Part shown: positions 19,795 through 30,389 of the stretch, in pieces
Layout of the letters: each line of letters starts with the position of its first letter
Numbering within the stretch: the first letter of the stretch is position 1
NCBI GenBank assembly: GCA_000333855.2
Contig: CM007319.1
Location: 399,020-463,019, forward strand
Length of the DNA stretch: 64,000 nt
Reading direction: 5' to 3'
Source of the DNA: Endotrypanum monterogeii
Lineage: Eukaryota; Euglenozoa; Kinetoplastea; Trypanosomatida; Trypanosomatidae
The notes under the pieces: generated by a model
What the model saw: only the letters and a program-made list of their open reading frames with translations
Told to the model about the DNA's origin: nothing
Database searches by the model: none
Position numbers and translations under genes: made by a program

Positions 19795-20451
19795 ATGAGA
19801 CTTCTCACAACAGTACTGCTTCTCGCTTTGGTCGTCACAATGGTGTCGGCCACCATGACTGAGTCTGATTTCAAGAGGATGAAGATAAAAGATCTGCGTC
19901 AATTTTTGACGGACCGTGGTTTGGAGTGTACCGGTTGCCAGGAGAAAAGTGATTTTGCCCGTATGGCATATCAATACCGTGACACAAATCCACTCGGAAG
20001 TGCTAAAAAGCGTGAGATCCCTAACAAAAAGTTTTGGGAATCATGGAGCGACATCGCAAATCAGGAATGCCGAAAGGCCGTCGAGCGGCGTGGAAACGAT
20101 GCAGATTCCGAGCCTTATTCCTCTATTTGCGAGACCATCCGTTCCGCGACTGATTCTTACCTGATGCAGCACGGAAGGCGTGTTGCCAACCAGCTCAAGA
20201 AAACACCACAGCATCTGTTGAAAACCTCGTTTAAAGATGTGTACTTTGAGGCTGGATCCCACCTTTTTCAGGTGCTCGCGGATTACTGTCTTGCGTCTCC
20301 TTCGTCGGAAGAAGCCTGCAAGTCCTTAGGGTCGGTAATGAGTGCGATGGATGGCTCATCTGGTGCAGATTTCAAAATGTGGACTACTAACGTCGGTATT
20401 GAAAACACGAATCCCATGTATGAAATCATTGACGCTCATGGCGATTTGTGA
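19795..20451 (+). CDS. Secreted/ER SAP-domain protein, MANF (ARMET)-like
   Basis: 218 residues from the ATG at 19795, chosen because it starts a clean signal peptide (MRLLTTVLLLALVVTMVSA, residues 1-19). Residues ~27-65 resemble the C-terminal SAP domain of MANF/ARMET: a KxKDLRxFL helix, CTGC (45-48), then EKSDF. MANF has KELKKIL, CKGC and EKSDY at the same spacing. The remaining residues are helical with scattered Cys (in NQECRK, SSICET, DYCLAS and EACKSLG), perhaps a saposin-like fold. If so, domain order is reversed relative to animal MANF. The C-terminus HGDL is a plausible ER-retrieval variant, since kinetoplastid ER chaperones often end in xxDL; this is inference. A role in ER proteostasis is likely; trypanosomatid relatives carry the label 'degradation arginine-rich protein for mis-folding'. 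Confidence 0.75.
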   Translation: MRLLTTVLLLALVVTMVSATMTESDFKRMKIKDLRQFLTDRGLECTGCQEKSDFARMAYQYRDTNPLGSAKKREIPNKKFWESWSDIANQECRKAVERRGNDADSEPYSSICETIRSATDSYLMQHGRRVANQLKKTPQHLLKTSFKDVYFEAGSHLFQVLADYCLASPSSEEACKSLGSVMSAMDGSSGADFKMWTTNVGIENTNPMYEIIDAHGDL

Positions 20452-22348
20452 CGTGTGTGTAGCCCAGAATATTTTAGAAAAATTGTAGTTTTTCCCCAAA
20501 GCTGATCTTGATATTTTTTTTCCCTTCCGCAAAGCGCGTTTGGAAGCTATGTCTTTAGTAGTTTTCCCTTATGACTTTCTCGAGATGGGCTCTCGAGTAC
20601 AGTCATGATGAATAACTTAACCGAAAGAAATACAATCTCTACATATCAGCAAACAAAATATTTCACTTGCATCCGGAATGGAGTCCAGAGAAGCTTTTGG
20701 GTACTTTCATGGAGTATTTTTCTCGGTGCTCTTCTGCACCTGGGTGCTCGCACTAACTGTTCGTGACATCAAAGTTGTCCTAGCTGTTTGCATGTTTTCT
20801 CAAGGGCAATGGGAGGTTTCTGTCACCCGTCCGTTTTGGGTATTCCGCCTTGCTTTTCACCAGCCTCGTTTTTTTCACATTTTATTTCGGAACTCTATGT
20901 ACGTTGCACTCCTCGCCAACAATGATCACCTTTCTGTTGTGCGTAAATTTACACTTTCTTTTCCTTCAAGACGGTTTCTTCTCTTAACATGGCACACACA
21001 AAAGTCCTTGAACAATCTAGTTGGTACACATCACCGGCAAAGACTCTGATTTCATACAAAAGACGACGGTCCCAATAGTTAGGATCAAGGAGCTCGTGCT
21101 TATGGGCTCCTTGGATGATTTGCTAATGATGGTTGTCGTCGAGAGCTTCTCGCGAGAGTTGTGTAAATTGACCGTGCGGTCGAGGTGGTGAGGGGGGTCT
21201 CTCTTGCGAGGGCAGCTGCGTATGTGTTGAACATAGTCATTAGCGTTTGTGGTGTGCTCATCAAATGCATCATATATGACGCTATTCCCAGCGATATGAA
21301 CGGTGTCAACATTGACAAAAACCGCCTGGATGTTACGAAGTACACGCCATTAGCGTACTATGCGTAGCAAGGTCCTCCAACGTTTATGGGGGTCCCCTAC
21401 TAGTTCTGTGATAAGAGTCGGGCCCAGCAGGGAATCTGTACCATGCGCTACAAACCATTCAGCTTCTTGAGGGCTTCCCCTGAATGTCAACACTGTGAAT
21501 CATCTCAACTCACGTGGGAATATCGACGTAAGGGTAAAGTGTGCTTATTCTGCGAGGGGTAAAGACGGGCATGAGGTGTTCTGAAGCACCGTCTAAAGTC
21601 ACTGAGGAAGTGGAGGCGGTGCTCAGCCTTTTCACGGTGTCGCCGTATGTTACCACTGTCGAGGGATTTCCACAAGCTGGAAAGTATGGCCTGGTGAGTT
21701 GAATGACTGTTTTTCTTTTCCTTCCACTAGCCTGGGGAACTCCTTTCCCTTTTCATGGGGAGAGCGACTCTGCGAATATTTACTTTTATTTTCGCACAGG
21801 GAGGAGTCGTTTTATTGGCTCTTCGAGTGTATGGTTATTCACAGAAAGTGAAGGCAGGGTTGATTTATCGTTCTGAACGGAGGTGCTGTTTAGACACAGC
21901 ACCAACTGGTAACGCACTTCCGCCACTTTCTTTCCGTTCCGTTTTGTTCTCGCTCTGCTTGTGTTACACACATATATATTTATAGTGTCTGTCTGCTCAC
22001 CTTTTACCACCACATAGTATGTTGATTGTTCCCCCTATGGGTTTCATTTAAGTTGCTTGTAGAATCGTACAACCGATGCTGGACAGCGGTGTACCAATTC
22101 TGTTTTCTTGCGTCTTCAAAAGTTCTCTGCATCGATTTCTACGGGGAACCCCACTGCGCTTCGCCGAGAAGTAATAAAAAGTTCTGTGTTCGCTAGCGTC
22201 TCATGTTTCTGCTCCGCAATTTCATGCTTCCTTCTTTGTCTCGACTACAGTGGGCTCTTTTACATTCGCAGTTGTAGAGTTCGATTGTTACCCTTGCCAA
22301 CTTATTTTTTTAAACACTCGTATTCATACTTCGCATTCACTTTTCATT
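20452..22348. other. Long intergenic region with possible decayed coding sequence
   Basis: About 1.9 kb without an intact gene. Sequence between about 21060 and 21715 has balanced composition and open stretches in several frames unlike neighbouring UTRs (listed separately). The 22100-22348 stretch is CT-rich leader of the next gene. Confidence 0.55.
21060..21715 (+). pseudogene. Possible degraded coding sequence, family unknown
   Basis: On the + strand, a frame starting near 21067 reads TVPIVRIKELVLMGSLDDL and continues to a TGA near 21190; the following codons stay open to a TAG at 21365 (ending KYTPLAYYA). After more open sequence and stops, a stretch near 21600-21700 reads EEVEAVLSLFTVSPYVTTV. 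The composition is coding-like, without homopolymer runs, and the KELVLMGSLDDL phrase faintly recalls a leucine-rich repeat. I cannot name a family; this may be a relic or chance. Confidence 0.3.
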
Positions 22349-23113
22349 ATGTCCTCTCCGCAGAAGGTGGCGCTGGTAACCGGGGCCAACCGTGGAATCG
22401 GATTTGCGACTGCTCGACGCCTCGGGGAGCTGGGTTTCAAAGTGCTTCTCAGCGCACGTGATGAAAAGCGCGGCGAAGAGGCTGTCAACACCCTGCGTAA
22501 CGATAAGCTGGATGTGGATCTACTGCTGATGACGCTGTCCGAGCCCGCGTCTGTAAAGGCTGCTGCGCAGAAGGTTGAGGCGGAGTACAAGCGCCTTGAC
22601 GTACTGATCAACAACGCGGCCATGATGGATTTCGAGAACAAAGTGTTCCCGTTAGACATTCAGCGCATGCGCGATGAGTTCGAGGTCAATTTCTTCGCCA
22701 CTGTGGACATCACAAATACGTTTCTCCCGCTGATGCTGCGCTCGTCGGAGGCTCCACGTTTGGTGTTTGTGTCGACGCCTCTCGGAACGCATGAAACCGT
22801 GGACCGTCCGCAGAACAAGTACGCTCATCCTAACCTCACAGCGTACAAGTGCACCAAGTCTGCTGTGAACATGTACGTCCACAACCTTGCCAAGTATTTG
22901 GAAAGCTACTCCGAGGAAGCCGGCGGAAGCGCTGCTTCTGCAAAGGTGAACTGCTGCTACCCTGGCTACGTGAAAACGGACATGTGCTTCAACACTTCAG
23001 AGGCACACTTTACCCCCTACGAAGGCGCTGAGACGAGCGTGCAGCTCGCTACTCTGCCGGCCGACGGGCCGACAGGCGGCTTTTACCATCTTGGTCAGAA
23101 GTTACCCTGGTAG
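22349..23113 (+). CDS. Short-chain dehydrogenase/reductase (SDR)
   Basis: 254 residues from ATG 22349, a typical classical SDR length. The NAD(P)-binding motif TGANRGIG is at 11-18, NNAA at 88-91, the active-site Asn region near 114, catalytic Ser142 (VFVSTP), and Tyr166-x3-Lys170 (AYKCTKSA). The P-G-Y-V-K-T-D-M segment after the catalytic site is typical of carbonyl-reductase-like members. Arg15 in the glycine-rich motif and Arg37 after strand 2 favour NADPH. The upstream in-frame extension (to 22250) contains leader-like sequence and is rejected as the start because the Rossmann fold begins directly after 22349. Substrate unknown; no transmembrane segment or clear targeting signal. Confidence 0.9.
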   Translation: MSSPQKVALVTGANRGIGFATARRLGELGFKVLLSARDEKRGEEAVNTLRNDKLDVDLLLMTLSEPASVKAAAQKVEAEYKRLDVLINNAAMMDFENKVFPLDIQRMRDEFEVNFFATVDITNTFLPLMLRSSEAPRLVFVSTPLGTHETVDRPQNKYAHPNLTAYKCTKSAVNMYVHNLAKYLESYSEEAGGSAASAKVNCCYPGYVKTDMCFNTSEAHFTPYEGAETSVQLATLPADGPTGGFYHLGQKLPW

Positions 23114-23875
23114 CGCAATGTGTGGTGCGCGAACTGCTGTCAACCCAGTGTTTCATGCCGCTAGTATTGACTTGAATGTAGGAGACAACGACGTTTCTCC
23201 GCTCAAGCGCGTATGCGTCAAGTCGTGCTTCTATTCCAAAACGTATCTTCTCACTTTTTTTTTTTCTATTTGGCTAAACTCTTTAGCACGTTCCTATTTT
23301 TTTTTTCTGTTTTAAACTGATGTGGACTAGTAGCTGGAGCCGTTCACATGCTTGAGGACGGGTTCAACCTCTCGTCTTCGTTGGGTGTTTTCTACTCGGG
23401 CCCAGAGAGGAGAAAAAGAAAGATAGTGGATTTTGAAAAATGTTGGGAGTCTATGCTTGATATATTTCCCTCCACAGGGCCCCGATAAAAGGGTCAGTGA
23501 TGTCAACCTGGTTGCCCCGTCGGCTCTCTGGGTGTGGAATTGGTTATGGTTGAGTTTGGAGACAGGGATGTTGCGCACGCGAGGGTCAGCCTCGTTCTCT
23601 ACTTCGTGGCCGATGGTCTACATATAGCTGAATATCCTTCTCTTCCTACTTCATTTTACTGCTGTTTGCTTTTTGCTTGGTTTCACACGTCGAACTTCGC
23701 GTTGCTGCGCGGTTACCTACGTGTCGGAAGCGTCTGGCATCTTTGAATCGCCTTTGATTCGGTGCAGTTTTCGGTGGTTTTCTTTAAAAAAAAAAACACG
23801 TAAAACCAGGGCATGCTTGGACGTGCCACGAAAGGCATTGAGTAGCGAAGAAAGCTGTGATACTGTCGCCATCTC
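23114..23875. other. Intergenic region
   Basis: T-rich spacer (T runs near 23256-23267 and 23300-23308) with an A run near 23788-23798. No credible gene. Confidence 0.6.
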
Positions 23876-24436
23876 ATGTCAAGCAGCGCTTTTCGTGTCC
23901 CCGCAGGTGGTAAATCACCAAAAGAAGAGGCGGAGGAGGAGGAGGAGGAGCTTGCGCTTCCCATCTCTCATCTCTCACCATCATTGGCTGGAGCGTGCAG
24001 TCAGAGCGGAAGTGTTCATGACAACAATAGGGGTGTATTGTCCAGATCCCCAGGCGATGGTCGAATGCCAAGTTTGTGCACCGAAGACACCTTCGCGCTT
24101 GACATTCCATTTGTGACGTCGAATAATAGTTCCTCACAGGCCAGGCCGTGCGCATTCGGAACGGCGGGCTTCACTACCGCATCAGATGCTAAGGTGAGCT
24201 TGCTTCAGCGGAGAACGCAGTCGACATCTGCTGCAGCCCAATCCCTGTCGTCTGGAGGAGAGCCAGTCGATCGAAAGGCGTCGATTGCCGGCAAGTGGGT
24301 GAGTGGCGAAAGTTCATCACTGAGCAAGTATCATGGGTCCGATATATTGGATGATTCCGACCGCCATCAGGACGAGGCAGAGTTTAAGGCGTGGAAAGCG
24401 CGAGACGCGTTGCGACGGCGGCAGCTGCTCCTGTGA
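23876..24436 (+). CDS. Small hypothetical protein
   Basis: 186 residues, no family recognised. An acidic Glu run lies at residues ~18-26, followed by a Ser-rich region and a charged, probably helical C-terminus (DEAEFKAWKARDALRRRQ). No signal peptide or membrane segment is seen. It is listed as a gene because the frame is open, the C-terminal third looks like real coding sequence, and it sits between two + strand genes, but coding has not been shown. Confidence 0.55.
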   Translation: MSSSAFRVPAGGKSPKEEAEEEEEELALPISHLSPSLAGACSQSGSVHDNNRGVLSRSPGDGRMPSLCTEDTFALDIPFVTSNNSSSQARPCAFGTAGFTTASDAKVSLLQRRTQSTSAAAQSLSSGGEPVDRKASIAGKWVSGESSSLSKYHGSDILDDSDRHQDEAEFKAWKARDALRRRQLLL

Positions 24437-25286
24437 CGCTCGGCGTCTGTTTGAGCAAGGTTTTATGTTCCAGACTCTTGTGGTCGAACAGTGAGTCTGC
24501 AGGCGGTGTGGGATGGTGAGGTTGGAAAGGTTATCGATACGGGGCACCATGGGTGTAACTTGGGGCTTGTGATATGTTGGGGATGACTATCTCCAACGGT
24601 ACACTTTGCTCACAGATGCAATTTGACTAACATAATTTATACGAAGTGCCATCTACTGTGTGTAGCTCATTGTAGTGGGCCGTGGTGGCGAACATTGATA
24701 CTTCACGGAGGGGGTTGCCAAAAAGTTGCAATCCTTTCTTTCCTCTATCAGCCTCGTGAGGTGATTGCTTTTCTCACTCCATGAAGAGGAGAAAACAGAG
24801 AAGCGTGCAGGGGCTTTTGATGCAAGGGCTGTGAGTGAAGAATCTGTGATGAACTCTTTCACCTCTTTACTTGCCTCTTTATCTGACTTTTCTCCCACCG
24901 TTTCTCAGGAATGTGTGTGCGTGTGTGGCTCCTTGGAAAGGAAAAGAAAACTTTCTAAAAAAGTCCCAGTTGAGGGAAGGACGAAGCGAGTATGACGTGT
25001 GATATTTCTTGTTCCCTCTGAGAAGCAGCATACATGGGGTTCTCGCACAACCAGCTCCACGTCCATTATTTCATATTAGACACTAGTCCCTGCGCATGAG
25101 CTCAACAGGATCACCACAGCTCAGAGTTGAAGGATTATTTCCTAGCATAGACGCACCCCCCCTTCCCCACTGGACATATAGTTCAACGCCACGCGGGAGG
25201 AGCGGGCCGTGAGGAGGTAAAGAATAAAATTTTCATACACATACAAGTGCTTGCACATAAACATATACACTTGTTTTGAGGCAGAG
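24437..25286. other. Intergenic region and 5' UTR of the coiled-coil gene
   Basis: About 850 bp without a gene. Weakly open frames near 24653-24995 are short and compositionally neutral. Confidence 0.6.
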
Positions 25287-27830
25287 ATGTCTTCGCGATG
25301 GCCTTCCTTCTTGCTCAATGCCGCTAACAAGCAACTCACGGAGCGCGTTGAGCAGCTGACGCTTGACCTTGACACCAAACGGAACTCTGTCGCCGAGCAG
25401 CGCGGGGTGGTCGCGCTTCTAAAGAAACATCAGCACCGAGCTCAGCAGCAAGTCAAAATAACCTCAGAGGCGCTAGGGCGCGAGCGGAGTGTCGTTGAAA
25501 ACGCTGAAAGCAAACTCAAACAGCTCCAGCAAGAAGCCGAGGTGGCGGAGCGACGGGCACGACAGGTGAAAGAGACGGAAACTCAGCTTTCTCTATCGGT
25601 CTCCGCCTTGGAGTCTACTATTGAGCAGCGTTTCCGCGCTTTAAGTGGGGAGCGGGAGTTGGCTGTTGAGCTCCAGGCCAGCGTAAAGGAGTTGGTGTCG
25701 GCGCACCTCAGTCGGCAGCGCGTCGGCGATGAGTTGGCTGCGGCACAGCGCCAAATTTCATCGACTGTGTGGACAACACTCGATCGCCTAAATGAGCAAG
25801 TTCATGTCTCCACGCGACGCTTGGAGGACGCGCGAGGCGACCATCTTCATGTCCTTCAGGAAATAGATGCCATGCAGGGCGCTTTGCAGGATGCCCTCAA
25901 AGATAAGCTGGGTAGCCTGCGTGCACTGGAGCTGGTTCATGAGCGAACTTCTCAGTTGGATGCACAGCTGCAGGAAAACGCAAAAACAATGGAGATGGGC
26001 TCAGAGACTGTCCATGAGACGGAGAAGCTTCGCGAAGAGCTCCAAGCAACGCTGAAGCGACTCCTCGAAGATAACAAGCACCAATCAGTTGCCCGCGATT
26101 CCAAACGGGAGCGGTATGACAAGCAGGTGCAAGCGCTTCGCAAAGCTGCGGCAGCTTTGCGAGAGGAGGAGGCGCGCTTGTTGAGCACAACGCGCTGTGA
26201 GCAGGCCGAGGGACAGCAGATTTGCCATCAGCATAGGCAACTTGATCACATCATCCTCTTATGTGAGGAGAAAAGTCAGTTACTGAGGCAGCAGCAGGCG
26301 CGTCGCGACGCGCTGGAGGAAGCTCGCGTGCAGATGCAGCGGCAGGACTCTACCGAGAAGCTATCGTCAGTGGCACTGCGTAACATGGTCTTGGACCTTA
26401 TGCGTGAGGAGTCTCTGCTGGGAGATCGAATAGAGCGCACTCGTGCGAAGCTCGCTGATGCCATCCAGAGTTTGATGGTCGAGGGTCGAAAGAGTGAGGA
26501 GGTCAACGCTGCGGTGGGTGATAGGGTGAAGGCCAAAGGCGCCCTGGTCTCCGAGCAAGAGGCCTCAGAGGGACATGTTCAAATTTTAAAGCAGAGGGTG
26601 AGCAAGCTCGATGAGGCGCTGAACGAGCGACGGATGTTGCTCTCCTCGACGCAGGCACTGACTCTGGAGCAGCGTGCTCAGCGCCAAGATTCCTGGCTGC
26701 GCGAGGTCAATGAGTTGCGCGGCGTCCTTTTGCGGGTACAGCGTGACCACCAGCAACTCCTACATAGCACCGTGGCACTTCGCAGTGGTCTGCACCATAC
26801 ACGCAAAACATTGGAGGAGAAGGATGCTTCACAGGCTAAAATGATGAAGGATTTGCGTCTGCTTGGAGAGGAGGTTCCGAAGTTGGAGCGAGAAATGATG
26901 GCCACTGTCGAAGAACGCAATGTCCGATTGCTCCAGCACGAACAGGCGGGTGTCACGCTGCAATCATTGAAAAAAGCAGCTGGCGTTCAAGTTAGTTCGC
27001 TCAAAGAAGCGGCAGGCCTCGAGGCGTACCTCCGCGCTGAGGTGCAGATCGAGGAGGAGCGGATTCAGGCCGACATGCAAGGTGCACTTCTCGAGCTACA
27101 CCTTAACGAGAAGGAGGTTCGTGAGCTGAACGAGGAGTTTCAGCGGCATCGAAAGAAGCTGGGCCTTCTTCGCCTTCGCTACGAAGAGGTGATTGGATCA
27201 ATAACTCGTGCAGCGCAGAAGCCACTGAAGGAAGAGCAAGGAGTGGTCACCCCACTGCTTTTCCCCAACAGCGAGAGTGCAGCAGACAAACCGGAGACGC
27301 TTCATGCCCATCTGTTGCTACGTCGGTCGTACGAGCGGGAACAGCTCATGCAGCGCGGCAACTACCTCGATCTTCGCCTGGTGACCTTGGATAGGGAAAC
27401 AAGTACCCTGCGACACATGTTGGAGAAGTTGCGCTCCTCTCGGTGCATTACAAAAGAACATGTTTGCCTAGTCGACCGCCTCTCTTCGTCGACGAAGGAG
27501 GGTGACTCTTCCACGACTCACGAGCGCATCGTGCCACGGACTCCTTCGTCGCCTTTGCGTTCAGCTGAAGTTGCTAAAAGTCACCTACTGGACACTGCTG
27601 AAGCGCACAGGCACACCTGGGCGGAGGAGTTGGAGCTATTAGATGAAGCTTTGGCTGTTATGAGCCGACAACGGCATGACCTCCGGGTACGGCTACACGA
27701 GACGCGCTCCACGCTAAAAGGATTGCAGGACACTGAGCGGCAGAGGCGTATGCAGCTGCAAAAGCTCCGTGAGAGTGTTCGGCGTTCTCTCAAGTCGACT
27801 AGCGTTGTGAGTGTGCCGTGCAGCAAGTAG
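25287..27830 (+). CDS. Long coiled-coil protein, possibly flagellar
   Basis: 847 residues from ATG 25287, which begins MSSRWPSFLL; an upstream in-frame ATG at 25251 is possible but adds only 12 residues of leader-like sequence. Nearly the whole protein is predicted coiled coil: heptad-rich Glu/Gln/Arg/Leu sequence from residue ~15 to ~690, a loop rich in Ser/Thr/Pro around 735-775, then another helical stretch. There are no membrane segments, enzymatic motifs or zinc fingers. The size and end-to-end coiled coil are compatible with an axonemal ruler protein such as CCDC40, which flagellates carry, but this is only a suggestion; other cytoskeletal coiled coils would look the same. Confidence 0.8.
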   Translation: MSSRWPSFLLNAANKQLTERVEQLTLDLDTKRNSVAEQRGVVALLKKHQHRAQQQVKITSEALGRERSVVENAESKLKQLQQEAEVAERRARQVKETETQLSLSVSALESTIEQRFRALSGERELAVELQASVKELVSAHLSRQRVGDELAAAQRQISSTVWTTLDRLNEQVHVSTRRLEDARGDHLHVLQEIDAMQGALQDALKDKLGSLRALELVHERTSQLDAQLQENAKTMEMGSETVHETEKLREELQATLKRLLEDNKHQSVARDSKRERYDKQVQALRKAAAALREEEARLLSTTRCEQAEGQQICHQHRQLDHIILLCEEKSQLLRQQQARRDALEEARVQMQRQDSTEKLSSVALRNMVLDLMREESLLGDRIERTRAKLADAIQSLMVEGRKSEEVNAAVGDRVKAKGALVSEQEASEGHVQILKQRVSKLDEALNERRMLLSSTQALTLEQRAQRQDSWLREVNELRGVLLRVQRDHQQLLHSTVALRSGLHHTRKTLEEKDASQAKMMKDLRLLGEEVPKLEREMMATVEERNVRLLQHEQAGVTLQSLKKAAGVQVSSLKEAAGLEAYLRAEVQIEEERIQADMQGALLELHLNEKEVRELNEEFQRHRKKLGLLRLRYEEVIGSITRAAQKPLKEEQGVVTPLLFPNSESAADKPETLHAHLLLRRSYEREQLMQRGNYLDLRLVTLDRETSTLRHMLEKLRSSRCITKEHVCLVDRLSSSTKEGDSSTTHERIVPRTPSSPLRSAEVAKSHLLDTAEAHRHTWAEELELLDEALAVMSRQRHDLRVRLHETRSTLKGLQDTERQRRMQLQKLRESVRRSLKSTSVVSVPCSK

Positions 27831-28729
27831 CCGACGCGCTTTCGTGTGCGCCAGCTTGCCGTCTTCTGCTGTTGCTTTTCTTGAATCACCACCTTTGAGT
27901 ACGGCCTCGAGAACACACTCAGTGTAATCGGGCAGTCACAGGGGGCTTTTTCGTTTTTTTGTCTGCTTATCGCTTCTCATGTCTCCTCTACGCTATGGAT
28001 ACTCTCACTTATATTTTGTCATTTCCCTCTTCTGGAAGGCTCCGTACTGGAGGTGAAACAAATGACAAAAAAGGATAGGGGGAGTGGTTTCTGTTTTTTT
28101 TTTTTGGGGGGGGGGTGAGGTCGGTGGGAGGGTGTAAGCGTTAAGCTGATCTGCGAACCGTAATCAGCTGGTGCAGAATCACCAGAATAGATCATTATTG
28201 AAGATCGAAGGGCGCATAATGCTTCACAACTCAAGAAATATATATGCCTGATTGATGAAGGGGTGAGGGGAGCGCAGGACTCTCTTTATGATGACATAGT
28301 ATCACAGGGAGCCGAAGCGGGGACACCACTTTTTAAAAATGCGGATCTTTACCGGGCGGCTCTCTGCTCGATCTCAGAGGTGGTTGATTAATGTGCTCCA
28401 AACTATGTCATCGATGAGCACCGGTCGTTGTCTTGAGCCTCACTATCGTGCAACTCGAAATATTTCTTTCTGCAAGAAAACCAAAAAAAAACCTTTCGCT
28501 TCCACTTCCGCACCTCGTGGGCTGCAAGGGAGGACACAAGAAAGCCACAATTCAAGTTACGCAATCGATCTCGATTCCTCTATCAGGGGTGGGTTGCTTT
28601 CTTTTCAACCTGTTCACCTATAATCGCGATCCTATTCACATAGGTCGGCTTGGGACAGTCTACCGTGTCCGTCCCCCGCTTATTTTTTCTCTTGCCAGGA
28701 ACATATTTATTCCCATAAAGAAGTCCAAG
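27831..28729. other. Intergenic region
   Basis: No gene. It contains a T run joined to a G run (about 28095-28118). An ORF in frame with the next gene extends back to 28433 but lies in UTR-like sequence. Confidence 0.6.
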
Positions 28730-29416
28730 ATGCTCAAGGTTAGTTCCAAAGAGCAGTACGCTGAGATCAAGAAGAAAGCGGAAGGTGCGTTGGGTTTAGT
28801 TGTCCACTTCAGCGCGATTTGGTGCGAGCCCTGTGCTGCTGTAAATGAGCACCTCGCCAAGCAGGCTGCCGAGTATGGCGATGCGGTTGTCTTTGTCGAA
28901 GTAGATTGTGATGAATGCAGCGATATCTCTCAGGCCGAGGAGGTGGAGTCGGTTCCGCTCGTTGCCTACTTCCGCACTCCGCTGCAGGGTGGTGATCATG
29001 GTGTCGAACGCGTGGCAGATGTAGCTGGCGCAAAGTTCGACCAGATTGACATGAATACCCATTCTTTGTTTGGTCAGAAGGGTGGAAAAGGTGTTCAACA
29101 GAAAGACTTCGCCACCGTGGACGATTACCTTCACTACCTCACCAAGAGGCCGGGTGTCGTTATGTTCATCACTGGCACTCCCTCCCGTCCGCGCTGCGGT
29201 TTCACCGGTCGGCTCTGTGAGCTGGTAAATAAGCTTGGTGTCCCCTTCATTTACTACGATGTCATGACAAGCGATGTTGTGTGCGAACGACTCAAGACGT
29301 ACGCCAACTGGCCTACTTATCCGCAAGTGTACGTCGACGGTGAGTTAATTGGTGGGTGGGACATATGCAGAGAATTGAACGAGGAGGGTGAGCTGAAGTC
29401 TGCCTTGAAGCATTGA
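28730..29416 (+). CDS. Thioredoxin-monothiol glutaredoxin fusion (Grx3/PICOT type)
   Basis: 228 residues from ATG 28730. Residues 1-110 are a thioredoxin-like domain with W31-C32-E33-P34-C35 at the active site, and residues ~125-228 are a monothiol glutaredoxin with C156-G157-F158-T159 in place of the common CGFS, followed by WPTYPQVYVDGELIGGWD, the glutathione- and cluster-binding end of the fold. This two-domain order is that of cytosolic/nuclear Grx3/Grx4 (PICOT), which carry a [2Fe-2S] cluster bridged by glutathione (trypanothione or glutathione in these parasites) and act in iron handling. CGFT in place of CGFS is, as I recall, also found in a trypanosomatid 1-C-Grx. The longer frame to 28433 lacks homology and is UTR. 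Confidence 0.9.
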   Translation: MLKVSSKEQYAEIKKKAEGALGLVVHFSAIWCEPCAAVNEHLAKQAAEYGDAVVFVEVDCDECSDISQAEEVESVPLVAYFRTPLQGGDHGVERVADVAGAKFDQIDMNTHSLFGQKGGKGVQQKDFATVDDYLHYLTKRPGVVMFITGTPSRPRCGFTGRLCELVNKLGVPFIYYDVMTSDVVCERLKTYANWPTYPQVYVDGELIGGWDICRELNEEGELKSALKH

Positions 29417-30389
29417 GTACAGTATGAGTTCTTATATATGAGTCGAGAAACACGCGGGGGGAGGGGGGGGGGCTGTTGCTGAGGAATCGAGCGAGAGCCC
29501 ACCACTCGCTTCCAGCAACATTGAGCTGTCACTGGACGTACATCGACTTCTCATAGGGTGTTATTGCTCTGCACGTGTATGGCTCAGGGCCTCGTTTCAG
29601 CCGTTCTCTGCCCGACACTTCTTGTCTGTATTTTGTAGCCAGTAGTGACTGCTAGCTGCTTTTTAGTGATTTGAATGTCAGGTGCCCTTGTAGTCTTTTC
29701 TGCTTCAGTCAACAGGTACATGGGCTAAACAGTTGTACTCTGCAAGGGTCGAGTTAGTCACGTGCGCACGACTTCTGTACCAAGTCCTGCGGTGTGTCTC
29801 TAACGGACCTTGCAATGTGTGGTTGTTCAGCTCATGTCTCCACTGGAAGAAAGGCTTGGGTGAGGCGACGCTTTTAAAATTCTGTTTTAGTTCATATTTC
29901 GCACTCTCTTGGGAACCTCGTGTCTTCAGAATTGGTGAGAGAGAGACTTTGTTACACAGATGCAAACAACTGCATACACGGAGGCTGACAGACACACCGA
30001 AACATTCGCATATACGCACCAAGAGTTACCCGTATGGGGCGCTGTGCACATCGACGAATCGCCTGGTACACGCGGGAAGGACGCTATCGAAGGGGTGGGG
30101 GCTTGCTGGCGTACATCTCTCGTGCTTTTGCTCTGCCGCGTGGCTGTTTCCCTTCTAGGTTGGCTGAGGTGAGACGTGGTGTATTCACCGATAATACACC
30201 CGAACACCCTCGCCTTCTACTCATTGGAGGTGCTTGAGTGCTGCCGGGGATGTTGCTCATTTCTCCATGTACAACTCCTTCAGATGTTTATCTTTTTGAT
30301 TTTTTTGAAACTCGAACCCCCTTTACATGCGATTCCTCGCGTGTCTACCTTCTTCAATTACCTCGTGGTTCATTGAATCCTAGTGACTA
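29417..30389. other. Intergenic region
   Basis: No gene. It has a G run near 29457-29471 and T-rich sequence at 30296-30307 before the next start. Frames in 29733-30237 overlap each other and look random. Confidence 0.6.

Noticed and set aside
17260..20451. Different codon usage of the helicase and MANF-like genes as a sign of transfer
   Set aside because: Hand counts of several 40-codon segments gave G/C-ending codons in a range similar to parts of FRDg; the difference is local and weak.
28433..28729. N-terminal extension of the glutaredoxin fusion
   Set aside because: The extra sequence is UTR-like and the fold begins at 28730.
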